11,226 bases of DNA from Candidatus Sumerlaeota bacterium. Its GTDB lineage: Bacteria > Sumerlaeota > Sumerlaeia > JADFCT01. Below, piece by piece: positions 1 through 7,881 of the stretch; positions within the stretch are counted from its first letter, which is position 1, and the number at the start of each line of letters is the position of its first letter. A model generated the notes under the pieces. The model saw only the letters and a program-made list of their open reading frames with translations, was not told where the DNA came from and searched no databases. The position numbers were made by a program, and so were the translations under genes. The stretch is from contig JAPLSP010000650.1 of NCBI GenBank assembly GCA_026398575.1, positions 1 to 11,226 of the forward strand. Direction: 5' to 3'.

Positions 1-91
1 CCATGCGGCGCCAGCTTTGAAAGACGCGCTCCGGTTATTCCTGAAGATTGAATGCATGCCATAAATCCGAATGCGCCCCTTTGTCTTTCTC

Positions 92-742
92 TTACAGATC
101 CTTCTCCGGCTTGTTTTCGATTTCCTCCAGCCAGAAATTGTCCCACCAAGCCTCGCCGGCATTGCCACCAGTGGTCAAGAGCATGAAACGAACCCACTTG
201 ACTTTGCGTCCGGAGGGAGTCCCTATCGTGCTAACCTGGCGTCGCCCATAGCGCTGCCATTCCTTGCCGACGCCATAAACGTAAGCGTCCGACTGGTAGC
301 CTTCGCGCCGGGCGCCTTCAATCTCAAAGTAGCCTTTCAAGAATACTTTCAGGCTCAAGCCGCCTGTGACCTTGCAGTCGAAGTTGAAGAGATAAGTATG
401 GCCGGTTTTTACTTCGATATAGTCGCTCCAGTACTTGACGCCCGTGGACTGCGCGACGGGCGCCGGCACTTTGAAGTGAATGCACTTGCCGCATTCGCCG
501 CCGCCGTCTATCCATTCGACGTAAGGCGGCATCGGTTCCCACCCTTCAGGGAATTTGTCACCCTTCGTGAAGTCGCCGTTGACGACCATGTTGGCGCCGC
601 CCCGGGGCATGAACTCGGCCTTGGGTTTCGGATCGCGCGTTTTGACTTTGGGCGCGTCGTCTTTTGCGGCGCCCAACAGCGCCATCGCGGCCAGCAGCAT
701 CGCCAGGCGAGCAAAAAACGCATAGGAGATTTTTTTCATCAT
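92..742 (-). CDS. Secreted protein with a carbohydrate-binding-like (galactose-binding) beta-sandwich fold
   Basis: This is a 216-residue protein of unknown ligand. Residues 1-26 look like a signal peptide: MMKK start, hydrophobic stretch to LLGAA, probable cleavage near residue 24-26. A charged Pro/Lys-rich linker (about 27-48) follows. From residue 52 the pattern is that of CBM4/9-like, galactose-binding-like domains: VVNGDF and GWE near the start, a YWSDYIEVKTGHTY strand pair at 104-117, EWQRYGR at 161-167, and a final AWWDNFWLEEI strand at 198-208. A CxxC pair lies at 84 and 87. The start at 742 is chosen because AAAGGAG lies at 746-752; the adjacent second ATG at 739 has better spacing and is equally possible. 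A longer frame reaches 919 but overlaps the kinase and hides the signal peptide. The gene lies 52 bases after the kinase and is probably its operon partner. Binding to a polysaccharide or envelope component is inference; no catalytic motif is visible. Confidence 0.8.
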   Translation of the reverse strand: MMKKISYAFFARLAMLLAAMALLGAAKDDAPKVKTRDPKPKAEFMPRGGANMVVNGDFTKGDKFPEGWEPMPPYVEWIDGGGECGKCIHFKVPAPVAQSTGVKYWSDYIEVKTGHTYLFNFDCKVTGGLSLKVFLKGYFEIEGARREGYQSDAYVYGVGKEWQRYGRRQVSTIGTPSGRKVKWVRFMLLTTGGNAGEAWWDNFWLEEIENKPEKDL

Positions 743-745
743 TGG

Positions 746-752
746 CTCCTTT
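746..752 (-). promoter_or_regulatory. Ribosome binding site of the secreted protein gene
   Basis: AAAGGAG on the minus strand lies 3 bases before the first ATG (742) and 6 before the second (739). It supports the short start over the upstream in-frame ATG at 919, which lies inside the kinase gene. Confidence 0.7.
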
Positions 753-769
753 GAAGCGAGTTGATTCAA

Positions 770-803
770 GCCGGACGATTTTTCCATCCTCGAATCATCC
801 GGC
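770..803 (-). repeat. Inverted repeat (hairpin) overlapping the kinase stop codon
   Basis: Arms 770-780 (gccggacgatt) and 793-803 (aatcatccggc) are complementary over 11 bp with a single G-U wobble, leaving a 12-base loop. On the transcribed strand the hairpin begins just before the kinase stop codon (797-795) and ends 27 bases before the next start. No run of T follows, so it is not a standard Rho-independent terminator. A role as mRNA stability or processing element, or partial attenuator, is inference. Confidence 0.55.
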
Positions 804-3800
804 GCCAGAGGCTTTTTTATCCTTGGCAAAAATGGCGATCTCCGCAAGGTACGCCCTGGCCTGATCAGCCAGAGGCTCCATTTGGGCAATGGCCGCCGCG
901 ATATCGCCGGTGCGGGCATGTTTCTCCATCTGCTCTGCGGCGGCCCGCAGGCCTTCCGCCGACAGATTGGCCGACGCCCCTTTCAGCTTGTGGGCCTGTT
1001 GGATGATTGCGTCGCGGTCGCCCTTGGCGCAGGTCACCCGCAATTCCTCAACGGTCTGCGTCAGACGGCTGGCAAACTGCAACACCAAACCGACGGCCAT
1101 GGGCTCGTCTCCCATCAGACGCTTGATGACCGCGCTGAAGTCGAATGTGGCATAGGCGCCCGCCGGCGGCGAAACAGCGGGCCGGTCGGACGGGGAAGAG
1201 GCAGCCACCGCAGCCTTCGCCGCCTGCAAAGCAGCGGACGCCGGCGGATGGGCCGTCCGGGGAATTTTGACAATCCACTGCTCGATCTTGGCCCGCAATT
1301 CATGCGGGATGATCGGCTTGGAAAGATAATCGTTCATCCCCGCTTCCAGGCAGCGTTCGCGGTCGCCCTGCATGGCGTTGGCCGTCATGGCGATGATGGG
1401 AATCTCGTGATTGCGCACCTGGGACTTGGGATCGCGGATCACGCGCGTGGCCTCGTAGCCGTCCATTTCGGGCATTTGCACGTCCATCAGCACCAGGTTA
1501 TACGGGAGCGATTCCAGCGCTTTCACGGCCTCCAGGCCGTTGGAAGCCACATCGGCCCGGAATCCGAATTTTTTCAGCAGATTCATGGCCACGAATTGAT
1601 TCACGTCGTGGTCTTCAACGAGCAGGATGCGTCCATAGCCGCTCGTGCCGCCGAGTTCGGCGAACGAGGCCAGGAACGCCGGCTCGGGACTGGCCTTGAC
1701 GGCGATCTTCTTGCCCAGGGCGATCGCGAGGGTTTCATGCAAATACGATTGCTTGAAGGGCTTTGTCATATAAGCAGCTACCCCCCGCTCCTTTATGTGC
1801 GCCGGATCGAGGCGCTTGGCGGGCATGCCAATGATGATCAGGCGCGTGTCGCGCAAAGCCGGCGCGTCTTTGATCGTAAAGGCCAGACGTTCGGCGTCTT
1901 CGCCCGGCGTTGCCAGATCAATGATCACCGCATGGAAGGGATCGCTCATGGCCTGCGCCAGACGCAGCGCGTGGACGGCCCGATTGACGTCGGAGGCATC
2001 ATGGCACCGGCAGCCCCACGTCAGCAGGCTGGCGCTCAAGGCCTGGCGGCTGGAAGCGCTGTCCGCCACCACCAGCACACGGTTTCCCTGGAGTTCCCGG
2101 CCCATCACGGTACCTTCGCTTTCCTGCTTTTGCAGACGGAGCGTAAACCAGAACGTGGAGCCCTTGCCGGACTGGCTCTCGGCGCCGATTCTGCCGTTCA
2201 TCATCTCGCACAGTTTCTTGGAAATGGCCAGCCCCAGCCCCGTTCCGCCATAGCGGCGCGTCGTGGAGGCGTCCACCTGCGTAAAGGGCTGGAAGAGCCG
2301 CTGAACCCGGTCCGGCGCAATGCCGATTCCCGTGTCGGTCACGGCGAAGCGCATCGTCACCTGGCCGCTCTTTTCCTCCTCGACGTTGACGCGGACGGCT
2401 ACCTCGCCGGCGGCGGTGAACTTGATGGCGTTGCCGGCGAGGTTGGTGAGTATCTGGCGCAGGCGTCCCGGATCGCCCTGAAGATGATCGGGCACGTCCG
2501 GCGGAATGATACAGCTGAGTTCGACGCCTTTTTCATGGGCGCGGAAGGCCAGGATGTCTATGACGTCCGAGATCGTGTCGCGCAGGCTGAAATTCAGGAT
2601 TTCCAGTTCCAGCTTGCCCGCTTCGATCTTCGAGAAATCGAGAATGTCGTTGATGATGATCAACAGGGCGTCGGCGCTGTTGCGGATGGTTTCAGCCTGG
2701 TGGCGCTGTTCGTGGGTCAGCGCGGTATCCAGCAGCAGATTGGTCACGCCGAGCACGCCGTTCATGGGCGTGCGGATTTCATGGCTCATGTTGGCCAGAA
2801 AGGCGCTCTTGGCTTCATTGGCGCTTTCAGCCTCGATCGCCAGCTGCCTGGCCCGCTCGACGCTTCGCTCCAGTTCGCGGTTGATGGCCTCAGTTTCTTC
2901 TTTGGCCTTGCGCAGCGATTCATCGGCCTGCTGGCGTTCGATCGCCGAGGCGATAATGCCCGCCGCCGCCCGCAGCGTGTCCACTTCCATCTTCGACCAT
3001 TCGCGCTCCCGGCGGGATTCGTCGAATCCGATGAAGCCCCACCACTGGCCCTGGACGGCGATAGGAACCAGAAGGATCGAACGGATGCCGCGCGCCGACA
3101 GTGGTTTTACCTCGCTGGGGGGGAAGTCTTTGATATGGCCGTGGATCGGCTCGCCGCGTCCCAGGATTTGTATCCAGCGCTCGAAGCCCGATTCCTTATA
3201 GGAGCGGTCATGCATTTCGGGATTGTCTATTTCGGTTTTGACTCCCGGCGCCACCCACTCGAACCACTGGCTCATCCTCAATTCGCCGTCCGGCCCCACA
3301 TGGTTTTCAAAGACATAGGTACGGCTTGATTGCGTGGCCGCGCCCAGGCATTCAAGAATCGCCTGCAGCGAATTGGTCCAGGACACGTCTTTGAGGAGCC
3401 GCTCGGCCACATAAGAAAGCGCCTCCATGATGGATTCGCGATGTTGGAGCGCCTCCTGCGCCTTGCGCCGGTCCGTGATGTCTTCCTTGATGCCCACGAA
3501 ATGCGTGATCGCGCCGGCGACGTCATAAATGGGCGAAATGGAGGCGAATTCCCAGTACAGTTCGCCGTTCTTCCTGCGATTATGAAGTTCGCCGTGCCAG
3601 GCGTGTCCCGACGCGATCGTCTTCCAAAGGTCTTCATAAATCTGCGGCGGCATCAATCCCGATTTCAAGATGCGCGGATTTTGGCCCTTGGCTTCGCTGC
3701 GGGAATATCCCGTGACGGCCACGAATTGCGGATTGACGTATTCAATGACGCCTTTCGTATCGGTAATCACGATGGAGGACGGGCTTTGCTCGACGGCGCG

Positions 3801-4907
3801 ATTCAGTTTGCGCAAATCCTCCTCGACCCGTTTGCGCTCGGAGATGTCGCTGGCCAGGCGCGTCATCATGCGGTTGAACTCAGAGGCCAGCGCGGCGATC
3901 TCCGGCGAGCCATACACCCGGACCTGCGCCGAGAGATCGTCCGTCTTTCCGATGGCCACGGCATGGCGCGTCAAATTGTCAATGGGCCGGATGACCGTTC
4001 GCTGCAGCAGCCATAAGACGGCGCCCATCATGATCAGACCGCTGGTCAGGATGGAGAACAGCGCGAAAAGGATGACAACGTTTCCCCGCGAGGTGATGGT
4101 GCGGGGGATGTCTCCCCGGAGCAACAGGATGGGCTTGTCCGCCACGTCGTCCAAGGCCGCGTAGGCCCAGAGGCTGTCAGGATCATGGCGGACGACCTTG
4201 GCCGCGGCTTGCGCCGTCAGGCGCGCGGCGGCGGCGCGCGCGTCGGGCGGCAATCGGGGATCGTCCAAGGTCCAGGCGTCAAAAGCAACCGACGCCTGAC
4301 GGCTGATGGCCGCCAGGCATTCTTTGTTCAGCGCTTTGCCCAGAATGACCATGCCGCGAACGGCCTTTCCCTGCTGGCCGGCCTCAATGAAGCGCGAGGC
4401 CACGATCATGAGGCCTTGCCGGGTCATGACCAGCCCTTTGAGGCGCCCGATCTCCTCGGGTGATTTGGCCAAAAAAGGCGACAGGGAGGGAATGAATTCA
4501 ACCGGCGCGGTCACCGTCGTGATCCGGACCGCGCCGCCCTGGATGGTATGCGCCTGGCCCCAAACGACGCGTCCCCGGCTATCGCACAAACAGATCAGGC
4601 TCATCTTCGTTTCGACGAAGAGTTTGTCTTTCGAGGAAAGACGGTTGAATTCGGCGAGACTGGCCGTGTCCATGGCGGCGATGGATTGAAATAGCTCGCT
4701 CCAGAGCGACCATTGGCACTGCAAACTCAGGCGCTCCGCCTCCTCTTGAATGGCGAGCGTGACGTGCTGCATATCTTTGCGCGCCTCGTTATCCTCCAGC
4801 GCAACCAAACTGGGATAAACCATCAAGCGCTGCACAACATAGTTCGTGCCGGCGTACAGGACGGTCAGCAGAAGGATGATGAGCGAAATTTTCAATCGCA
4901 AGGACAT
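795..4907 (-). CDS. Membrane hybrid sensor histidine kinase (CHASE4-HAMP-PAS-GAF-HisKA-HATPase-REC-REC-HPt)
   Basis: This 1370-residue tripartite phosphorelay kinase sits in the inner membrane. One membrane helix is at about 6-28 and another at about 276-301. Between them is a periplasmic CHASE4-like sensor (about 40-200, with the QWSLW region at 65-69). HAMP follows at about 300-355, PAS/PAC at 366-480 ([17 protein letters not shown]) and GAF at about 497-657. HisKA has the phospho-accepting His709 in SHEIRTP. The ATPase shows an N box (822-830), DTGIGI (858-863), an F box (LFQPF) and [10 protein letters not shown] (887-896). Receiver 1 (about 942-1065) is partly degenerate: the acidic pair is AD (948-949) and the Ser/Thr position is Gly/Met, though Asp997 and Lys1049 remain. 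Receiver 2 (1093-1212) is complete: ED at 1098-1099, Asp1142, Thr1175, Lys1197. The C-terminal HPt carries His1306 in AHKLKG. The expected relay is His709 to Asp1142 to His1306, then to an external regulator, most simply the one encoded 36 bases upstream. The signal is unknown. Confidence 0.95.
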   Translation of the reverse strand: MSLRLKISLIILLLTVLYAGTNYVVQRLMVYPSLVALEDNEARKDMQHVTLAIQEEAERLSLQCQWSLWSELFQSIAAMDTASLAEFNRLSSKDKLFVETKMSLICLCDSRGRVVWGQAHTIQGGAVRITTVTAPVEFIPSLSPFLAKSPEEIGRLKGLVMTRQGLMIVASRFIEAGQQGKAVRGMVILGKALNKECLAAISRQASVAFDAWTLDDPRLPPDARAAAARLTAQAAAKVVRHDPDSLWAYAALDDVADKPILLLRGDIPRTITSRGNVVILFALFSILTSGLIMMGAVLWLLQRTVIRPIDNLTRHAVAIGKTDDLSAQVRVYGSPEIAALASEFNRMMTRLASDISERKRVEEDLRKLNRAVEQSPSSIVITDTKGVIEYVNPQFVAVTGYSRSEAKGQNPRILKSGLMPPQIYEDLWKTIASGHAWHGELHNRRKNGELYWEFASISPIYDVAGAITHFVGIKEDITDRRKAQEALQHRESIMEALSYVAERLLKDVSWTNSLQAILECLGAATQSSRTYVFENHVGPDGELRMSQWFEWVAPGVKTEIDNPEMHDRSYKESGFERWIQILGRGEPIHGHIKDFPPSEVKPLSARGIRSILLVPIAVQGQWWGFIGFDESRREREWSKMEVDTLRAAAGIIASAIERQQADESLRKAKEETEAINRELERSVERARQLAIEAESANEAKSAFLANMSHEIRTPMNGVLGVTNLLLDTALTHEQRHQAETIRNSADALLIIINDILDFSKIEAGKLELEILNFSLRDTISDVIDILAFRAHEKGVELSCIIPPDVPDHLQGDPGRLRQILTNLAGNAIKFTAAGEVAVRVNVEEEKSGQVTMRFAVTDTGIGIAPDRVQRLFQPFTQVDASTTRRYGGTGLGLAISKKLCEMMNGRIGAESQSGKGSTFWFTLRLQKQESEGTVMGRELQGNRVLVVADSASSRQALSASLLTWGCRCHDASDVNRAVHALRLAQAMSDPFHAVIIDLATPGEDAERLAFTIKDAPALRDTRLIIIGMPAKRLDPAHIKERGVAAYMTKPFKQSYLHETLAIALGKKIAVKASPEPAFLASFAELGGTSGYGRILLVEDHDVNQFVAMNLLKKFGFRADVASNGLEAVKALESLPYNLVLMDVQMPEMDGYEATRVIRDPKSQVRNHEIPIIAMTANAMQGDRERCLEAGMNDYLSKPIIPHELRAKIEQWIVKIPRTAHPPASAALQAAKAAVAASSPSDRPAVSPPAGAYATFDFSAVIKRLMGDEPMAVGLVLQFASRLTQTVEELRVTCAKGDRDAIIQQAHKLKGASANLSAEGLRAAAEQMEKHARTGDIAAAIAQMEPLADQARAYLAEIAIFAKDKKASGAG

Positions 4908-4914
4908 GGCGCGG

Positions 4915-4920
4915 ATCCTT
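4915..4920 (-). promoter_or_regulatory. Ribosome binding site of the hybrid kinase gene
   Basis: AAGGAT on the minus strand lies 7 bases before the ATG at 4907. It fixes the start and places it in the 36-base gap after the response regulator stop. Confidence 0.65.
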
Positions 4921-4943
4921 GGCCGTCGCGCGGCTGGGAAGGA

Positions 4944-5882
4944 TTAGGAGGCTTCCTGCTTTTCATTGAAGTGTTCTTTGATGGCGATAAACTCCTGCTC
5001 CAGGAATAAAAAGGCGTCCACCACCAGGGCGTCGAACTGCTTGCTTTTTCCATCCAGGATGATTTGCCTGGCTTGCTCATGCGGATAAGCGGGCTTGTAA
5101 CAGCGCTTCATGGTCAGCGCGTCGCCGTCAACGCATTCATGGTGCGCCCAGGCGATGTCGCGCGCCAGCCGCAGGTAATCGGCGCCCGGATATTTTTGCA
5201 GGGCTGCGCCCAAGGTCTCCGCCCCGATGCTCGTGTGCCGTTTCATAATCGCGTATTCACCTTCGTTGTATCGTCCCGGCTTTTGCAGGACGTTATCGGG
5301 AATGCCGACCTTCCCGATGTCATGCAAGGGGCTGGTTTGATAGATGAGCTCGGCGTAGTTGGGCGAAAGCCCGGATTTCGTCTCGGGCAGCGAGGCGATA
5401 TGGCTGGCCAGCGCCCGGGAATAAGAGCGCATCCGTTCGAGATGCATGCCGGTTTCATTATCCCGGGATTCGGCCAGTCTCGCGAGGCTGAAAATCGTCA
5501 GCTGGCTGGTTTCCAGAGCCAGCACACGCTGGGCGGTATTGAGCCGCATCAGCATCTCGGCCGGATCGAACGGCTTGGTGATGAAGTCATCGGCCCCGGC
5601 GGCCAGGCCCGAAATCAGATCCTCGCGGCTCGAACGGGCCGTGACGAGGATGAAGTAGATGTAACCCATCGAAGTTCCCGAACGGATTTGCTGGCATAAT
5701 TCGATGCCATCCATGCGGGGCATGACCCAGTCCGAGACAACCACCTGAATCTCGCCTTTCCGGACAATCTCCAGCGCCTCGACGCCATCGGAGGCGCGGA
5801 CGATGTCGTGTCCCGTGGTCGAAAGCACCTTGCAGGCGATTTCACGGGCAATATCATCGTCATCTACTACAAGAATGCGCAT
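4944..5882 (-). CDS. Response regulator with receiver domain and a GYP-less HD-GYP output domain
   Basis: This 312-residue cytoplasmic protein has a complete receiver at residues 1-120: acidic cluster D7-D10, phospho-acceptor Asp51 in SDWVMPRMDG, Thr81, Lys103. The rest (about 130-300) matches the HD-GYP phosphodiesterase domain found in REC-HD-GYP regulators: ESRDNETGMHLERM (138-151), HD at 187-188 in LHDIGKVGIPDN, KRHTSIG (214-220), AHHE (246-249), and a C-terminal part from DALT onward (254-300). After HHE the chain reads C-V-D-G and jumps straight to DALT. The stretch that normally holds SGYP, GL.G..IPL.AR and ADV is missing, about 25 residues, in frame. Family members hydrolyse c-di-GMP using a metal centre that includes the ADV aspartate, so activity here is doubtful. 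The start at 5882 is preferred over 5924 because the receiver begins at once (MRILVVDDDD) and GGAGAGGA precedes it. It is likely the partner of the kinase that follows. Confidence 0.92.
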   Translation of the reverse strand: MRILVVDDDDIAREIACKVLSTTGHDIVRASDGVEALEIVRKGEIQVVVSDWVMPRMDGIELCQQIRSGTSMGYIYFILVTARSSREDLISGLAAGADDFITKPFDPAEMLMRLNTAQRVLALETSQLTIFSLARLAESRDNETGMHLERMRSYSRALASHIASLPETKSGLSPNYAELIYQTSPLHDIGKVGIPDNVLQKPGRYNEGEYAIMKRHTSIGAETLGAALQKYPGADYLRLARDIAWAHHECVDGDALTMKRCYKPAYPHEQARQIILDGKSKQFDALVVDAFLFLEQEFIAIKEHFNEKQEAS

Positions 5883-5886
5883 AGAT

Positions 5887-5894
5887 TCCTCTCC
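5887..5894 (-). promoter_or_regulatory. Ribosome binding site of the response regulator gene
   Basis: GGAGAGGA on the minus strand ends 4 bases before the ATG at 5882 (8 bases if the first GGAG is the core). It decides the start, because the upstream in-frame ATG at 5924 falls in the tandem repeat. The same GGAGAGG string recurs in the repeat tract near 5993-6000. Confidence 0.7.
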
Positions 5895-5905
5895 GGTTTC
5901 TCTTT

Positions 5906-6008
5906 CCGCGTCTCCCAAGGACAAACACGGACTTACACGGACTTACACGGACCGACACAGACTGACACGGACCGACACGGACTTGCGCCGGCCCTCTCCG
6001 CGTCTCCC
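5906..6008. repeat. Direct repeat copies bracketing the 10-base array
   Basis: The 11-mer ccgcgtctccc occurs at 5906-5916 and again at 5998-6008, on either side of the 10-base tandem array. Extended leftwards, the two copies agree at 14 of 16 bases. The 11-mer contains the core of the 8-base unit repeated further on. It may be a boundary of a composite repeat element, or simply two stray copies of the 8-base unit. Confidence 0.6.
5921..5984. repeat. 10-base tandem repeat array
   Basis: Six consecutive 10-base units run from 5921 to 5980, plus a 4-base partial unit. Plus-strand units are acaaacacgg, acttacacgg (twice), accgacacag, actgacacgg and accgacacgg. The constant part is ACACGG after a variable AC-YK start. 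The array lies about 40 bases upstream of the response regulator start and would be in the 5' leader of its message. Function is unknown; no stem-loop forms within single units. Confidence 0.9.
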
Positions 6009-6046
6009 CTCTCCGCGTCTCCGCGTCTCCGCGTCTCCGCGTCTCT
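5996..6046. repeat. 8-base tandem repeat array next to the lipoprotein stop codon
   Basis: Unit ctccgcgt on the plus strand (ACGCGGAG on the transcript): one copy at 5996-6003, then four perfect consecutive copies at 6011-6042 and a half unit at 6043-6046. The lipoprotein stop codon (TAG, 6047-6045) overlaps the end of this tract, so the repeat starts exactly where coding ends. The transcript strand is purine-rich with regularly spaced GG pairs and several GGAG strings. Confidence 0.9.
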
Positions 6047-6749
6047 ATTTGCGCGCGGCGGCCTCTGCCAGGCGTGTTTGCCGCATGTCATTTTCCAGCG
6101 AACTCAAAATCGCGCGCAAGGCCTCCCGCCATCCGTCCACCAGCGCTTCCGGCGATGACCGCGCCAACGGAACTTCTTGACGGTAGTTTTTTTGCCAAAA
6201 AATGACGGGCGCCTGCGGCGCGTCGCGCAGGAACAAAAACTGCATCTCCAAGACCGCTTTCGGCGACCGTTTATCGCGATAGTCGCCATAAATCGCCACC
6301 ACCGCCCCCTCCAGAATATGGGTGTCCTCGACGGCGCCCGGAGCAAACAGCACACACGAAAAGAGTTTGGATTGATCGAGCCATTGGCGCGTCTGCTCCG
6401 TGAGCATATCCGCGGGCGGAATGAAGAACTCATGATAAAAATCCGAGCAATAGTCGGCCTGGCCCGTTTGATAAACAAAGCCTTTCGAATCGAATCCAGG
6501 CGACACGCGCAAGCGGCGGACGCTGAGAATCCCCGAAACGCCCGCCGCGGGCGTCTTGGGGGCGGGAGGCTGCGCCTCCACCAGATAATATTGCTTGCGC
6601 GGATATTCCTTCGTAAGCCCGATGCATCCGGAAGCCAGCGGCAAACTGACCGCAAGCGCCAGCGGCAAGAACAGCATTGCCGGCTGAATGGAATCATGGC
6701 GCTGGCGCCGGGAAAAGGCCGGGCCGGAGAAGCGATTCAGTGGTTTCAT
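6045..6749 (-). CDS. ABC-type transport auxiliary lipoprotein, PqiC-like
   Basis: This 234-residue protein has a basic N-terminus (RRQRH at 14-18), a hydrophobic segment (25-38) and a lipobox-like ASGC ending at Cys42, so it is expected to be lipid-anchored, probably at the outer membrane. The mature part has the features of the ABC_trans_aux/PqiC family: YYLVEAQPP near the start (54-62), ILSVRRLRVSPGFDSKGFVY (74-93), a tyrosine-rich segment, then a WL..S.LF stretch (123-130) and a C-terminal helix with GWREALRAILSSLE. In the Pqi system the lipoprotein docks the MCE tunnel to the outer membrane; the same job is inferred here. Its ATG overlaps the stop of the MCE gene in an ATGA, indicating translational coupling. 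The start codon is in the overlap; a later ATG (M25) would leave no basic signal region. The 8-base repeat begins right after its stop. Confidence 0.87.
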   Translation of the reverse strand: MKPLNRFSGPAFSRRQRHDSIQPAMLFLPLALAVSLPLASGCIGLTKEYPRKQYYLVEAQPPAPKTPAAGVSGILSVRRLRVSPGFDSKGFVYQTGQADYCSDFYHEFFIPPADMLTEQTRQWLDQSKLFSCVLFAPGAVEDTHILEGAVVAIYGDYRDKRSPKAVLEMQFLFLRDAPQAPVIFWQKNYRQEVPLARSSPEALVDGWREALRAILSSLENDMRQTRLAEAAARK

Positions 6750-7873
6750 TTTCCAGGCTCCATGCGAGCGGGCGGTCCGCCAAACAAAATCTGCGAAGGA
6801 TAGCGCTTGGCTTTTTCCGACAGTTCTTCGAGATTCCGGGCGATCCGCTCCAAATTATCTATCAATGAGTCTATCCTGTCGCGCTGGCTGGCCAGCAGCG
6901 AATCGCTGCGTTTGGCGGTTCGCTCCAAACGCGCAATGATCGCCGGCGCCTCCTGGCTGGCCGAGGAGATGTTGTCGGAGGCGCGGGCAATATTATCCAA
7001 CATGCGCTGCGCCTGGCCGCTTTTAATCATCTCGTCGAACGCGTTGGCGATGCTCTCGGCCCGTTTCGACACTGTTTCGATTTTCGCGAGCGCCCCTTTG
7101 AGCTGTTCTTCCAGATTTTCCTGGGTGCGCCGGATGCCCGCCATGGTTTCCCCGGCATCATTGGGAATCTTGTCAATCGCGGGATTCTTCAGGATTTCCT
7201 GAATGCGGCGGTTGGTCTCGCCCACGTCCTTCATGACCTTGATCGCTTCCTCGCGGAGCGAAGCCAGGCCGGCCTCCTTCACCTGCTTATCTGTCGTGTC
7301 GAGCAACGATTCGAGATTCGTCATGATGCCTTCGATGTTGGCCTTCTCGATGCGCCGGAAGAACGCGTCTATGGCGCTCGTGAACCGTGTGATGTCGCTG
7401 GTGGCCGAAGGAATGTAGATGCTCATCGGCGTCCAGTCCAGAGGCAAGACCGGAAAATCCTCCGGATTCAGGTAGTTAAGCTCCAAAAATGCGACGCCGG
7501 TCAGTCCCTGCGCCGTCCATCGGATGCGCATTCCCTGTTCCGTCATTTTTTTGACCGCCTCGGCAAAATCTTCCTTGCGCAGGATTCCCATCGCCTTCGG
7601 ATCAATCGCCATGCGGACCAGGATATACGGGAGATTGGTTTTATAGTATTTCTGAACGAGGCAAATGTCTTTGACGTTGCCGATGGAGACCCCGCGATAC
7701 TTGACATGCGCGCCGGCATCCAGCCCCTGGACCGACTCGTTCAAATAGGTTTCGACGATGACGCGGTCCTCAAACAGCGCGCCGGCGCCCAGGATGATGA
7801 TGACGGCGATCGTCAGCGCGATGGCCGTGATGACAAAGATGCCGATGCGAAAATAATGTTGTTGTGAGCTCAT
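6746..7873 (-). CDS. MlaD-like MCE-domain lipid transport protein
   Basis: This 375-residue periplasmic protein is anchored by one N-terminal membrane helix (about 9-33). The single MCE domain covers about 37-135, with the typical ESVQGLDAGAHVKYRGVSIG segment (46-65) and the GLTGVAFLELNY strand (123-134). Unlike the short MlaD of E. coli, it has a long, mostly helical C-terminal part (about 160-357) with heptad-like spacing and several possible coiled coils. It ends in YPSQILFGGPP (358-368), a tail motif often seen in such MCE proteins. MCE proteins form hexameric rings that carry lipids between membranes; the helical part could form a tunnel or needle across the periplasm (inference by analogy to the Mce1 and PqiB architectures). 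It is encoded 8 bases after the ATPase gene, with GAGGAG at 7885-7890 serving as ribosome site within the ATPase end, and it overlaps the lipoprotein gene. Confidence 0.93.
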   Translation of the reverse strand: MSSQQHYFRIGIFVITAIALTIAVIIILGAGALFEDRVIVETYLNESVQGLDAGAHVKYRGVSIGNVKDICLVQKYYKTNLPYILVRMAIDPKAMGILRKEDFAEAVKKMTEQGMRIRWTAQGLTGVAFLELNYLNPEDFPVLPLDWTPMSIYIPSATSDITRFTSAIDAFFRRIEKANIEGIMTNLESLLDTTDKQVKEAGLASLREEAIKVMKDVGETNRRIQEILKNPAIDKIPNDAGETMAGIRRTQENLEEQLKGALAKIETVSKRAESIANAFDEMIKSGQAQRMLDNIARASDNISSASQEAPAIIARLERTAKRSDSLLASQRDRIDSLIDNLERIARNLEELSEKAKRYPSQILFGGPPARMEPGK

Positions 7874-7881
7874 GTCGCAAT

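Noticed and set aside
1..91. Terminator after the secreted protein gene
   Set aside because: No stem-loop followed by a T-run can be found on the minus strand in these 91 bases; only a short GCATGC palindrome is present.
71..754. 227-codon open frame on the plus strand opposite the secreted protein gene
   Set aside because: The minus-strand gene has a signal peptide, ribosome site and domain pattern; the plus frame has none of these.
743..919. Longer N-terminus for the secreted protein, starting at 919
   Set aside because: It would overlap the kinase C-terminus by 125 bases, has no signal peptide at its own start, and the internal ATG pair has a good ribosome site followed by a signal peptide.
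882..3329. 815-codon open frame on the plus strand opposite the hybrid kinase
   Set aside because: It is the antisense shadow of a GC-rich kinase gene whose domains are all intact; its translation shows no recognisable domain and there is no ribosome site or gene context for it.
5906..6046. CRISPR array
   Set aside because: Units are only 8 and 10 bases, directly adjacent, with no spacers between them and no cas genes nearby.
5803..6180. Small plus-strand open frames running through the repeat tract
   Set aside because: They arise from the repeat itself and encode repetitive Arg/Ser/Thr-rich peptides overlapping the ends of real genes.
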